Source: SG8-41 sp036397875
GTDB lineage: Bacteria > Pseudomonadota > Gammaproteobacteria > Burkholderiales > SG8-41
NCBI GenBank assembly: GCA_036397875.1
Contig: DASWIC010000020.1
Span: forward strand, 1 to 20,511
Length of the DNA: 20,511 nucleotides
Direction of reading: 5' to 3'
The position numbers and the translations under genes were made by a program. Below are positions 1-6,838 of the stretch, in pieces. Each line of letters opens with the position of its first letter. Position 1 is the first letter of the stretch. The notes beneath the pieces are model-generated. The model made no database searches. It saw only the letters and a program-made list of their open reading frames with translations, and was not told where the DNA came from.

Positions 1-206
1 CCCCCATCCTACCTTCCCCCGCAAGGGGGGCGCCGAAACGTGGAGTAGGGGCCCCGATTCTGGGGATGCGACCGTGAAGGCGCACACAAGCACGCGGACT
101 ATTGCGGCGCTGCATCCCGCTCCGGGGTCGCATCCAAGCTCAATACGCTCGGAACCTGCTCCGCCCTCCGCGGGCGCAGGGGATACCAGCCTCCGCGGGA
201 ACGACG
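1..206. repeat. MITE-like palindromic intergenic element, left copy (probably cut by the window edge)
   Basis: This non-coding stretch is full of inverted repeats. Bases 1-14 are an exact reverse complement of 20340-20353. CCCCC-GCAA-GGGGG at 16-29 is a hairpin with a GNRA loop that recurs on the other strand at 20253-20266. GGATGCGACC at 64-73 is perfectly inverted at 126-135. Bases 178-206 match the reverse complement of 20221-20249 with few mismatches. The same modules in the same order, inverted, make up the element at the other end of the window. The outer terminal repeat of this copy would lie just left of base 1. The hairpins follow the leftward osmC-like gene and could also end its transcript. 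Mobility by transposase in trans is inference. Confidence 0.6.
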
Positions 207-218
207 GTCCGAGGAAGT

Positions 219-662
219 TCACTTTACGACGTGCACCTCGGTCGTTACCGAATTCGCGATGAAGCACTCCCGGTGCGCTTTGTCGTGCAGCCAGTCGAGG
301 TCCGCCGCAGTCGGCTGCTTGGATCCGCCATATGCGATCTTCGGGCGCAGGTCAACGCGCGTGATCGCCAGCTTGCCTGCAGCGTTCTTGTCGAGGTGAC
401 CCACGGCGTCGTCCTCGTAGCTCTCGACGACGAAGCCCTTGTTCGCGGCGAGCGCAAGAAAGGTCAGCATGTGGCAGCTCGACAGCGCCGCGACCAGCGC
501 CGCCTCGGGATCGACGCGATCGGGACTTCCCAGGTACGCAGCTGCCGCGGAGGCCGGAATCTCGTTCCCGTTCGCGATCCAGACGTGGTCGCGGCTGTAG
601 GTCTTGTAGGTAAAGTCCCTGCCGTCGCGGGACCACTTCACGGTCGCCTTGTGCTCAGACAT
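219..662 (-). CDS. OsmC family peroxiredoxin-like protein
   Basis: This 147-residue protein has the usual length of the OsmC/Ohr fold. It contains both redox cysteines expected of the family: C63 in the SSCHML motif at the start of the central helix, and C133 in the HRECFIANS motif near the C-terminus. Family members reduce organic hydroperoxides with a thiol-disulfide cycle in the cytoplasm; the exact substrate cannot be read here. No signal peptide is present. The start codon lies 3 nt after the stop of the GGT-like gene, so it is the last gene of a three-gene operon with that enzyme and the Bug-type binding protein. Placement beside a gamma-glutamyl-type hydrolase fits thiol or peroxide chemistry, but that link is inference. 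The closest subgroup is generic OsmC rather than Ohr. Confidence 0.88.
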   Translation of the reverse strand: MSEHKATVKWSRDGRDFTYKTYSRDHVWIANGNEIPASAAAAYLGSPDRVDPEAALVAALSSCHMLTFLALAANKGFVVESYEDDAVGHLDKNAAGKLAITRVDLRPKIAYGGSKQPTAADLDWLHDKAHRECFIANSVTTEVHVVK

Positions 663-665
663 GAC

Positions 666-2252
666 TCAATACCCGACGGCCTGGCCATCCGTGCGGCGCT
701 CGGATGCCGCGAGGTAGCCATCTTCCATTCGATAGATCAGCTGCGCGCGGCCGAAATCGGTGCTCCAGCGGTCGGCCTGCACCATGTTGTGGCCGCGGGA
801 CTTCAGGTCATCGATGACCGCGGCGGGCACGCCATGCTCGATGCTGACGTCCCGGTTCTCCCCCACGCGCCAGCGCGGCGCGTCGGACGCCGCCTGGGGA
901 TTTTGCCGGTGGTCGGCGAACCGCACCATCACCTGGGCATGTCCCTGCGCCTGCATCGAGCCGCCCATCACGCCAAAACTCATGACGGGCATTCCGTCCC
1001 GGGTGATGAAGGCAGGGATGATGGTGTGGAACGGGCGCTTGCGGGGGGCGACGATGTTGGCGTGGTCCGGCCGCAGCACGAAGCCGTAGCCGCGGTTCTG
1101 AAGACTGATGCCGTCGACCACGATGCCCGACCCGAATCCCTGGTAGTTCGACTGGATGAAGGACACCATCATGCCGGAGGCGTCCGCGGCCGTGAGATAG
1201 ACCGTGCCGCCCCGGCCGGGCACGCCATGCCGCGGCGTCGTTGCCTTCTTCATGTCGATCAGGCGCGAGCGGCTCCTCAGGTACTCCCTGTCGAGCAGCC
1301 CGGTGTTCTTCACGCGCATGGTGGCGGGGTCGGAGACGTATTCATAGGCGTCCGCGAACGCGAGCTTCATCGCCTCGATCTGCAGATGCAGGCTGTCGGC
1401 GGAATCCACGGGAATCGCGCCGAGGTCGAAACCTTCGAGGATCCCCAGCGCGATCTGCGCGGCGATCCCCTGGGTATTCGGGGGGATCTCGTGCAGCGTG
1501 TAGTCGCGGTAGTCGTGCGCAAGGGGCTCGACCCAGTCCGCGGCGTGCGCGGCGAGGTCCTCGGCCGTCATCGCCCCGCCGTGCCTCGCGGAGTGGGCCG
1601 CCATGCTCTGCGCGAGATCGCCCGTGTAGAACGCCTCGCCGCGGGTTTCCGCGATGCGCCGGAGCGTCTTCGCATGAGCGGGCGCGGTGAACTTCTCGCC
1701 CGCTTCCGGAGCGCGCCCGCGCGGCAGGAAATGCCCGGCGAAGCCCGGGACATCCCGCAACGCGGGCACCTGTTGCGCCCACAAGCGGGATATCGTGGGT
1801 GAAACCATGAAGCCGTCAGCGGCGTAGCGGATCGCCGGCTCGAACAAATCTGCGAACGGCAGCTTGCCGAAGCGCTCCGACAGCGCGACCCACGCGGAAA
1901 CGGCGCCGGGCACGGTGATGGCGTCCCAGCCACGCGTGGGCATCGCCGATTGCCCCTTGAAGCGGTCGGGAGTCCATGCGGCGGGCGAGCGACCAGACGC
2001 GTTCAGGCCGAGAAGCCTCTTCCCGTCCCACAGGATGCAGAACGCGTCGCTCCCGATGCCGTTGCTGGTCGGCTCCACCACCGTCAGCGTGATCGCCGCC
2101 GCGAGCGCGGCGTCCACCGCGTTGCCGCCCTTCTGCATCATGCTCAGGCCGGCCTGCGCGGCGAGCGGCTGCGACGTCGCCACGACGTTCTTCGCCAGCA
2201 CCGGCATGCGCTGCGACGGATACGGAAACTCCCAGCCAAATGCTTTCATCAT
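666..2252 (-). CDS. Gamma-glutamyltransferase-like Ntn hydrolase (GGT-like 1)
   Basis: The predicted proenzyme has 528 residues, typical for the GGT family. N-terminal landmarks are the GGNAVDAA motif (residues 42-49) and ASGRSP with R88, aligned to the arginine that holds the gamma-glutamyl carboxylate in GGTs. The predicted self-cleavage site and nucleophile is T350 in GRGGTVYLT, and a GG pair at 430-431 matches the oxyanion-site glycines. The Ser-Ser-Met motif of classical GGTs is replaced by KRPFHTII, as in the YwrD-like branch. No signal peptide is seen, so it is probably cytoplasmic, unlike E. coli Ggt. The start is the first of two tandem ATGs; the frame is open further upstream, but only through antisense-like sequence inside the bug gene. 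It lies 10 nt after the bug stop and 3 nt before osmC, within one operon. Substrate unknown. Confidence 0.88.
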   Translation of the reverse strand: MMKAFGWEFPYPSQRMPVLAKNVVATSQPLAAQAGLSMMQKGGNAVDAALAAAITLTVVEPTSNGIGSDAFCILWDGKRLLGLNASGRSPAAWTPDRFKGQSAMPTRGWDAITVPGAVSAWVALSERFGKLPFADLFEPAIRYAADGFMVSPTISRLWAQQVPALRDVPGFAGHFLPRGRAPEAGEKFTAPAHAKTLRRIAETRGEAFYTGDLAQSMAAHSARHGGAMTAEDLAAHAADWVEPLAHDYRDYTLHEIPPNTQGIAAQIALGILEGFDLGAIPVDSADSLHLQIEAMKLAFADAYEYVSDPATMRVKNTGLLDREYLRSRSRLIDMKKATTPRHGVPGRGGTVYLTAADASGMMVSFIQSNYQGFGSGIVVDGISLQNRGYGFVLRPDHANIVAPRKRPFHTIIPAFITRDGMPVMSFGVMGGSMQAQGHAQVMVRFADHRQNPQAASDAPRWRVGENRDVSIEHGVPAAVIDDLKSRGHNMVQADRWSTDFGRAQLIYRMEDGYLAASERRTDGQAVGY

Positions 2253-2262
2253 GACATTAGGG

Positions 2263-3261
2263 TCACTGCGGCTCGATACCGGCTTCCTTGGCCACCTTGC
2301 GCCACTTCGCGATCTCGGACTTGATGGCCGCGGCGTGCTCTTCGGGCGTGCTGCCGAGCGGTTCGGCACCGCGATCGACCAGGATCTTGTTATTTTGCGG
2401 GTCCTTGATCGCGGCCACCAGCGCCCCGTTGAGCCTGGCCACGATCGGACGCGGCAGGTTGGCCGGACCCACGAACCCGAACAGGCTTTGGACGACAAAG
2501 CCGGGCAGGCCGGATTCCACCATGGTGGGCACGTTCCTGGCTGAAACCGCCCGCTTGGCGCCGGATTGGGCAATGAGGCGCAGCTTGCCGGCCTGCACGT
2601 AGCCGACCAGGAGCGGCATGCTGGCAAACTGCATTTGCACTTGTCCCGCCATGAGATCGATGACGGCCGGGCCGGCACCCTTGTATGGCACGTGCACGAG
2701 CTTGATCCCGGCCTGGGCATTCAGCATTTCCCCCGCCAGGTGTCCGATGGTGCCCGGGCCGGACGTGGAGTAGAAGATCTCGCCGGGGCGCGCCTTGGCG
2801 AGCGTAATCAGCTGCTTGACGTTCCCAACGGGCAGTGACGGGTGCACGACCAGTCCGGACGGCACGTCCACGATGAGGCCGAGCCCGGTGAAATCCCGCT
2901 GAGTGTCGTACGGGATCTTCTTCATCAACGACGGGTTGATCATGAAGCTCGCCGCGACGAGCCCGGTCGTGTAGCCGTCGGGCGCGCTCCTCACGATCAG
3001 CTCGCCGCCGATCGTGGCCCCCGCGCCCGGGCGGTAATCCATGACGAACTGCTGGCCGATCGCCGCGCTCATCTTCGGCTGCAGGAGCCGGAAGAAGATA
3101 TCGCTGTTGCCCCCGGGCGAGGCCGGGTTGATGACTCGGATCGGCTTGGTGGGATAAGCCTGTCCTGAGCCTGTCGAAGGGGCCTGGGCGAGCAGGGCGC
3201 CACCGTGCAGGGCGGAGCAGGTCGCCACGACGCAACAGAGCAACCGCACTGGTGTGAACAT
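2263..3261 (-). CDS. Bug/TctC-type periplasmic solute-binding protein
   Basis: This 332-residue protein starts with a signal peptide (about residues 1-26). The mature part opens YPTKPIRVI and continues with GGNSD, the GAGATIGGE segment, FVHPSLPV-like and HVPYKGAGPA motifs, all typical of the tripartite tricarboxylate transporter receptor family. These proteins bind carboxylates, amino acids or amides in the periplasm. No tctA/tctB membrane genes are nearby, so it is an orphan receptor, as is common for expanded Bug families. An AAGGAGG ribosome site (3267-3273) lies 5 nt before the ATG. It is the first gene of the leftward operon. The oddity is an eight-codon insertion, STGSGQA-like, just after the signal peptide cleavage region, encoded by a dispersed repeat (see 3159-3180). 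The ligand may feed the GGT-like enzymes; that is inference. Confidence 0.93.
   Translation of the reverse strand: MFTPVRLLCCVVATCSALHGGALLAQAPSTGSGQAYPTKPIRVINPASPGGNSDIFFRLLQPKMSAAIGQQFVMDYRPGAGATIGGELIVRSAPDGYTTGLVAASFMINPSLMKKIPYDTQRDFTGLGLIVDVPSGLVVHPSLPVGNVKQLITLAKARPGEIFYSTSGPGTIGHLAGEMLNAQAGIKLVHVPYKGAGPAVIDLMAGQVQMQFASMPLLVGYVQAGKLRLIAQSGAKRAVSARNVPTMVESGLPGFVVQSLFGFVGPANLPRPIVARLNGALVAAIKDPQNNKILVDRGAEPLGSTPEEHAAAIKSEIAKWRKVAKEAGIEPQ
3159..3180. repeat. Dispersed short repeat inserted in the bug/tctC coding sequence
   Basis: The core CCTGAGCCTGTCGAAGG (3164-3180) with CCTGT before it reads in frame through the bug gene and adds about eight codons (P-S-T-G-S-G-Q-A) between the usual AQA signal-peptide end and the conserved YPTKPIR mature start. 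From memory, this sequence is a recurrent intergenic repeat in many environmental bacterial genomes. CAGGC occurs at both borders on the coding strand, possibly a trace of the insertion. No other copy is seen in this window. Confidence 0.6.
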
Positions 3262-3347
3262 GGGGGCCTCCTTGAACGTTTATTGTCGGGTCCTGCCTGC
3301 ATTCCCGCCGCGTGGCGCGCCGGCGCTGCCGGCGTGACGGTCGCCCG

Positions 3348-3356
3348 ATTATAGCA
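3348..3356 (-). promoter_or_regulatory. Extended -10 promoter for the bug-GGT-osmC operon
   Basis: On the minus strand the sequence reads TGCTATAAT, a perfect -10 hexamer with the TGn extension. No good -35 hexamer lies 17 nt upstream, which is usual for extended -10 promoters. Transcription would begin about 80 nt before the bug start codon. The palindrome at 3379-3396 sits near -47 relative to this site, suitable for a regulator. Confidence 0.5.
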
Positions 3357-3378
3357 GCCGCATCCTCACGATCCGCGC

Positions 3379-3396
3379 GGATTGTGGATACAATCC
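3379..3396. promoter_or_regulatory. Palindromic operator candidate (GntR/FCD-like) between divergent genes
   Basis: GGATTGT-GGAT-ACAATCC is a perfect 7-bp inverted repeat with a 4-nt centre, in the 170-bp gap between the divergent bug operon and GGT-like gene 2. The inner TTGT/ACAA half sites resemble sites bound by GntR-family FCD regulators (general form TnGTnnnACnA). It overlaps a possible plus-strand -10 (TACAAT, 3389-3394), so binding could control both directions. No regulator gene is present in the window; identity of the binding protein is inference. Confidence 0.5.
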
Positions 3397-3431
3397 CTGA
3401 TCGGCTTTGCACGGCGAACCAGGACTCCCGC

Positions 3432-5153
3432 ATGGCTTCCGGCCGCACGACCATCATGGGCACCCGGCACCTCATCTCGGCCGGGCACTACCTCGCCGCG
3501 CATGCCGGGTTCCAGATCCTGGAGGCGGGTGGCAATGCGGTCGATGCCGGGGTCGCCGCGGGCATCGCGATCGGCGTGCTGCAGACCGACAAGGTCAACT
3601 TCGGCGGCGTGGCGCCCCAGATCATCTACACCGCGAGGAACCGGCGGGTGCATTGCATCGACGGGCTGGGCGTCTGGCCGCGCGCGATCACGCCGGATTA
3701 CTTTCTCAAAAGGCACGGCGGCAAAATACCGAAGGGCGTGGAGCGGTGCGTCGTGCCGGCCGCGCCGGACGCGTGGCTCACCGCGCTCGAGTCCTTTGGC
3801 GCCATGAGCTTCGGGGACGTCGCCGCCAGTGCCATCCGCTTCGCGGGCGAGGGCTTCCCGATGCATCCGATGATGTCGGATTTCATCAAGGAGAACCAGG
3901 AGACCTTCCGCGGCTGGCCGGCTAGCCGCAAGGTCTTCCTGCCGAAGGGGCGCCCGCCGGAAGTGGGCGAGGTGTTCGTGCAGCCCGATCTCGGCCGGAC
4001 GCTGCAGTACATGGCGGACGAGGAGCGGAAGGCCGCGCGCCGAAGAGGCCGCAAGGCCGGGCTTGCCGCGGCGCGCGCCGCTTTCTACCAGGGCGACATC
4101 GCGCGCGTCGTGACGAAATTCATCGAGAAGGAAGGCGGCCCGATGCGCTACGAGGACTTCGCGGGATTCCGCGTGAAGTTCGAGCCTACGGTGCGCTCGC
4201 GCTTCGACGGCATCGAGCTCCATGCCTGCGGGCCATGGTCGCAGGGGCCGGTGCTGCCGATGGCACTGAACATCCTCAAGGGCTTCGACCTGAAGGCGAT
4301 GGGGCACAATTCGCCGGCCTACATCCACGTCGTGACCGAGGCGATGAAGCTCGCGTACGCCGACCGCCACCATCATTTCGGCGATCCGCGCCTGGTCGAG
4401 GTGCCGATCAAGGGGTTGATGTCGGACCGCTACACTGAGCATCGCCGCTCCCTGGTCAGCCTGGAGAAGGCGTGGCCGGAGATGCCGCCGGCGGGCGATC
4501 CGGATACGCTTGCGCAACTGCGTCACCGTTGCGTGCCCGCGCCGGAGCGGGAGGACGCGCCGGGGCCAGGCGACACTTCGTATGTCTGCGCGATCGACCG
4601 GCATGGCAACGCTTTCTCGTGCACACCCAGCGACGGTTCCGACAAGACGCCCATCATCCCCGGCGTCGGAATCCTGTGCTCGGGCCGCGGCTCGCAGTCG
4701 TGGGCCGACCCCGCGCATCCGTCATCGGTCGCACCGGGCAAGCGGCCGCGCCTGACGCCCAACCCCGCGCTGGCGTTCAGGAACGGGCGCGTCTACATGC
4801 CGTTCGGCACGCCGGGCGGCGACGTCCAGTGCCAGGCCATGCTGCAGGTCTTTCTCAACATCAGCGTGTTCGGCATGGCGCCCCAGGCTGCGGTCGAGGC
4901 GCCGCGCTTCGCGGGCTACAGTTTCCCCGGCTCGTTCGAGCCCCATCCCTATTACCCGGGACGGCTCCACCTCGAGGCGAGCCTCGCGCATGAGGCCGGG
5001 GACGAGCTGAGGGAGCTCGGGCACAAGGTCCACGAGTGGGAGGACATGACCTGGCTCGCGGGGGCGGTGTGCACGATCGTCGCCGACCACGTGAATGGCG
5101 TCCTGCACGGGGGCGCGGACCCGCGCCGGCCCGCCTACGTCCTGGGTTGGTAG
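3432..5153 (+). CDS. Gamma-glutamyltransferase-like Ntn hydrolase (GGT-like 2)
   Basis: This 573-residue protein is a second GGT-family proenzyme, only distantly similar to the one at 666-2252. It has EAGGNAVDAG (31-40), a predicted autocleavage and nucleophile threonine T382 in GPGDTSYVCAID, a PGKRPRLTPNPAL segment (435-447) in place of the Ser-Ser-Met motif, and GTPGGD (459-464) for the oxyanion site. The position of the substrate-carboxylate arginine (R88 in the first enzyme) is V81 in GLGVWPRAITPD, so true gamma-glutamyl specificity is doubtful. A basic insert (about 198-210) precedes AAFYQGDIA. No signal peptide is present, so it is probably cytoplasmic. The ATG chosen begins the conserved region; the frame is open 120 nt further upstream, but through the regulatory gap. 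It is divergent from the bug operon. Confidence 0.87.
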   Translation: MASGRTTIMGTRHLISAGHYLAAHAGFQILEAGGNAVDAGVAAGIAIGVLQTDKVNFGGVAPQIIYTARNRRVHCIDGLGVWPRAITPDYFLKRHGGKIPKGVERCVVPAAPDAWLTALESFGAMSFGDVAASAIRFAGEGFPMHPMMSDFIKENQETFRGWPASRKVFLPKGRPPEVGEVFVQPDLGRTLQYMADEERKAARRRGRKAGLAAARAAFYQGDIARVVTKFIEKEGGPMRYEDFAGFRVKFEPTVRSRFDGIELHACGPWSQGPVLPMALNILKGFDLKAMGHNSPAYIHVVTEAMKLAYADRHHHFGDPRLVEVPIKGLMSDRYTEHRRSLVSLEKAWPEMPPAGDPDTLAQLRHRCVPAPEREDAPGPGDTSYVCAIDRHGNAFSCTPSDGSDKTPIIPGVGILCSGRGSQSWADPAHPSSVAPGKRPRLTPNPALAFRNGRVYMPFGTPGGDVQCQAMLQVFLNISVFGMAPQAAVEAPRFAGYSFPGSFEPHPYYPGRLHLEASLAHEAGDELRELGHKVHEWEDMTWLAGAVCTIVADHVNGVLHGGADPRRPAYVLGW

Positions 5154-5158
5154 GAATC

Positions 5159-5255
5159 AACCGCCAAGGTGCAAAAAGGCATTCAAGAACTGGAATTCAG
5201 GAAAATCAATTCGAATCCATACTGTAGTTGAACGCTCTTTGGCGTCTTGGCGGTT
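5159..5255. repeat. Inverted-repeat element overlapping the 5' end of the amidase gene
   Basis: AACCGCCAAG (5159-5168) is perfectly inverted as CTTGGCGGTT (5246-5255). The resemblance continues inward imperfectly for about 40 nt on each side, giving a roughly 97-bp near-palindrome that is more AT-rich in the middle than its surroundings. The right arm is read as the first codons of the amidase. From memory, CCGCCAAG-type repeats are widespread in environmental genomes. The spacer may carry the amidase promoter. Confidence 0.6.
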
Positions 5256-5940
5256 CATCTCGGTTTTTTTGATCATTACGCTGGCTCCGGCGGCATTCGC
5301 CGCCAGCGTCGCGGTGGATGTAGGCCATTATCTCGGAAAGCCCGGCGTCATCAGCGCGCGCGGTGTGACCGAGTTCGAGTACAACCGGCAGCTTGCGCTG
5401 GAGGTCGCGGAAGCGTTGCGGCACGCCGGCCACAAAACCCTCGTGATCGGCGACGACGGCCTGGCGGATAACCTCGGCAGCCGCGCGCCGCGCGCCGCCG
5501 GAATGGATCTCTTCATTTCCATCCATCACGACTCGGTGCAGCCGCGTTTTCTCACGAGCTGGGGCATCGACGGGGAGACACTGCTCTACAGCGACCGGTT
5601 CTCGGGTTTTTCGCTGTTCGTGTCGCGCCGCAACTCCCACACGGAAGCGAGCTTGAAGTGCGCGTCCGCGATCGGTGCTGCGCTGCGCGAAGCGGGCTTC
5701 ACCCCCTCGCGCTATCATGCCGACCCGATCGTTGGCGAGAACCGGCCGTTTGCCGACGAGACAAACGGCGTGCATTATTTCGACAACCTGGCGGTGCTGA
5801 AGACGGCAACCATTCCCGCACTGCTGTTCGAGGCGGGCGTGATCGTCAACCGCGACGAGGAGCTGCGCATGCGTGATCCTGCCGTGCGCAGCCGCATCGC
5901 GCAGAGCGTAACCGCGGCGATCGGCGCCTGTCTGCGTTGA
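5239..5940 (+). CDS. Secreted N-acetylmuramoyl-L-alanine amidase (Amidase_3 fold)
   Basis: The product, about 233 residues from the proposed TTG start, carries a signal peptide (about 1-21, ending AFA-A) and then an Amidase_3 zinc hydrolase domain. Expected metal and catalytic residues are H30 in VDVGHY, E47 in FEYN, H96 in SIHHDS, and the general-base glutamate E198 in LLFEAG. It would cut the amide bond between muramic acid and the stem peptide in the periplasm, as AmiA/B/C do. No AMIN or SPOR/LysM domain is present, so it is a minimal enzyme. The start is uncertain: the only in-frame ATG (5095) lies inside the GGT-like gene, and the TTG gives a sensible signal peptide but lacks a good ribosome site. 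The OMP gene follows after 14 nt, suggesting cotranscription. Confidence 0.82.
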   Translation: MASWRFISVFLIITLAPAAFAASVAVDVGHYLGKPGVISARGVTEFEYNRQLALEVAEALRHAGHKTLVIGDDGLADNLGSRAPRAAGMDLFISIHHDSVQPRFLTSWGIDGETLLYSDRFSGFSLFVSRRNSHTEASLKCASAIGAALREAGFTPSRYHADPIVGENRPFADETNGVHYFDNLAVLKTATIPALLFEAGVIVNRDEELRMRDPAVRSRIAQSVTAAIGACLR

Positions 5941-5954
5941 GCCTGGGGTGAGGA

Positions 5955-6833
5955 ATGACATTTAGGGCGGAAGGCGAAACGCGCAAGGCGGAAGCGTCGG
6001 GCCCGGCGCGCGGCGCGAGCGTCGCCTTTCACTTGCTGTTCACGTCTTCCTGTTGCCTGCTGCCTTCTGCCTTGGGGTGGGCGGCGCATCCCTTCATCAC
6101 CGACGACACCGGGACCCAGGGCAAGGGCAACTGGCAGCTCGAGCTCCAGTACGAGCACGGCCGCAACGACGCCACCGCCGATGCGGGCGCCGGGCCGGTC
6201 AGCCAGGAGAGCAAGGCGTCGCTATTCACGTCCGTTCTGACCTACGGCCTGCTCGAGAATCTGGACGTGTCCCTGGGACTGAACCGGCTGGACCATCGCG
6301 CTACCGAGAACGGCGCGGTCACCGAGGACGCCAGCGGGATGGCGGACTCGACGATCGAGCTCAAGTGGCGCTTCTACGAGGCCGACGCGTTCAGCCTTGC
6401 CCTGAAACCTGGGCTCCTGTTGCCGACCGGCGATGAAAACAAGGGGCTCGGGACCGGCAGCACATCGTGGGGCGTCGCACTGCTCGCCACTTATGAGGCC
6501 GAGCCATGGACTTTCCTCGGCAATGTCGCATACTCCAAAGTGCGCTTCAACTTGCCGCAGGACGCTGCCGGCAGCCACAGTGATCTTTGGCGCGTCTCGG
6601 GCGGATTGTCCTACGCCTTGACCGGCGACGTGCGCCTGGTGGGGGAGGCGGGGCTGCGCAGGAACGAGTCAAAGAATGACGCGTTCCTGCCGGACCGGAC
6701 CAGCCAGTTTGTGATGGCCGGCGTCATCTACTCGCCCACGAAAAAGATGGACTTCGACGCCGGCTTTCGCAAGAACCTGAACGACGCCGAGTTCGACCAG
6801 GTGTTTCTCATCGGCGCGACGTTCCGCTGGTAG
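5955..6833 (+). CDS. Outer-membrane beta-barrel protein, Phenol_MetA_deg/transporter type
   Basis: This 292-residue protein has an export leader (cleavage near residues 40-45, before HPFITDDTGTQGKGNW) and then alternating hydrophobic strands ending in a C-terminal FRW, the aromatic end expected of a beta-barrel recognised by BamA. HPFITDDTGTQGKGNWQLE is characteristic of the family annotated as PF13557 (Phenol_MetA_deg). Members are outer-membrane proteins, sometimes linked to uptake of aromatic compounds, but the substrate is not predictable. A GTGAGG ribosome site precedes the ATG. The leader is odd: its first 40 codons span two arms of an imperfect repeat (5964-6073). It lies between the amidase (14 nt gap) and the hydrolase (5 nt gap), consistent with an envelope operon. 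Confidence 0.82.
   Translation: MTFRAEGETRKAEASGPARGASVAFHLLFTSSCCLLPSALGWAAHPFITDDTGTQGKGNWQLELQYEHGRNDATADAGAGPVSQESKASLFTSVLTYGLLENLDVSLGLNRLDHRATENGAVTEDASGMADSTIELKWRFYEADAFSLALKPGLLLPTGDENKGLGTGSTSWGVALLATYEAEPWTFLGNVAYSKVRFNLPQDAAGSHSDLWRVSGGLSYALTGDVRLVGEAGLRRNESKNDAFLPDRTSQFVMAGVIYSPTKKMDFDAGFRKNLNDAEFDQVFLIGATFRW
5964..6073. repeat. Imperfect inverted repeat forming the leader codons of the OMP gene
   Basis: The left arm (5964-5994, GGCGGAAGGCG type) and the right arm (6046-6073, which reads on the other strand as GGCAGAAGGCAG type) are related but clearly diverged inverted copies of a purine-rich GGC(A/G)GAAGGC motif. The right arm encodes the hydrophobic CCLLPSAL part of the signal peptide. 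From memory, similar low-complexity repeats occur in many environmental genomes. The pairing is imperfect, so the repeat origin is only moderately supported. Confidence 0.4.
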
Positions 6834-6838
6834 CGGCG

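Noticed and set aside
102..1802. Long plus-strand open frame of 566 codons
   Set aside because: It runs antisense to the OsmC and GGT-like genes and its translation is Arg/His-rich without family motifs; long open antisense frames are expected at this GC content.
666..2720. Extended 684-codon version of GGT-like 1
   Set aside because: The extra N-terminal residues are an off-frame reading of the bug gene; GGT homology begins at the tandem ATG at 2252.
5095..5238. ATG start at 5095 for the amidase
   Set aside because: It lies inside the GGT-like 2 gene and would put about 48 non-conserved residues before the signal peptide.
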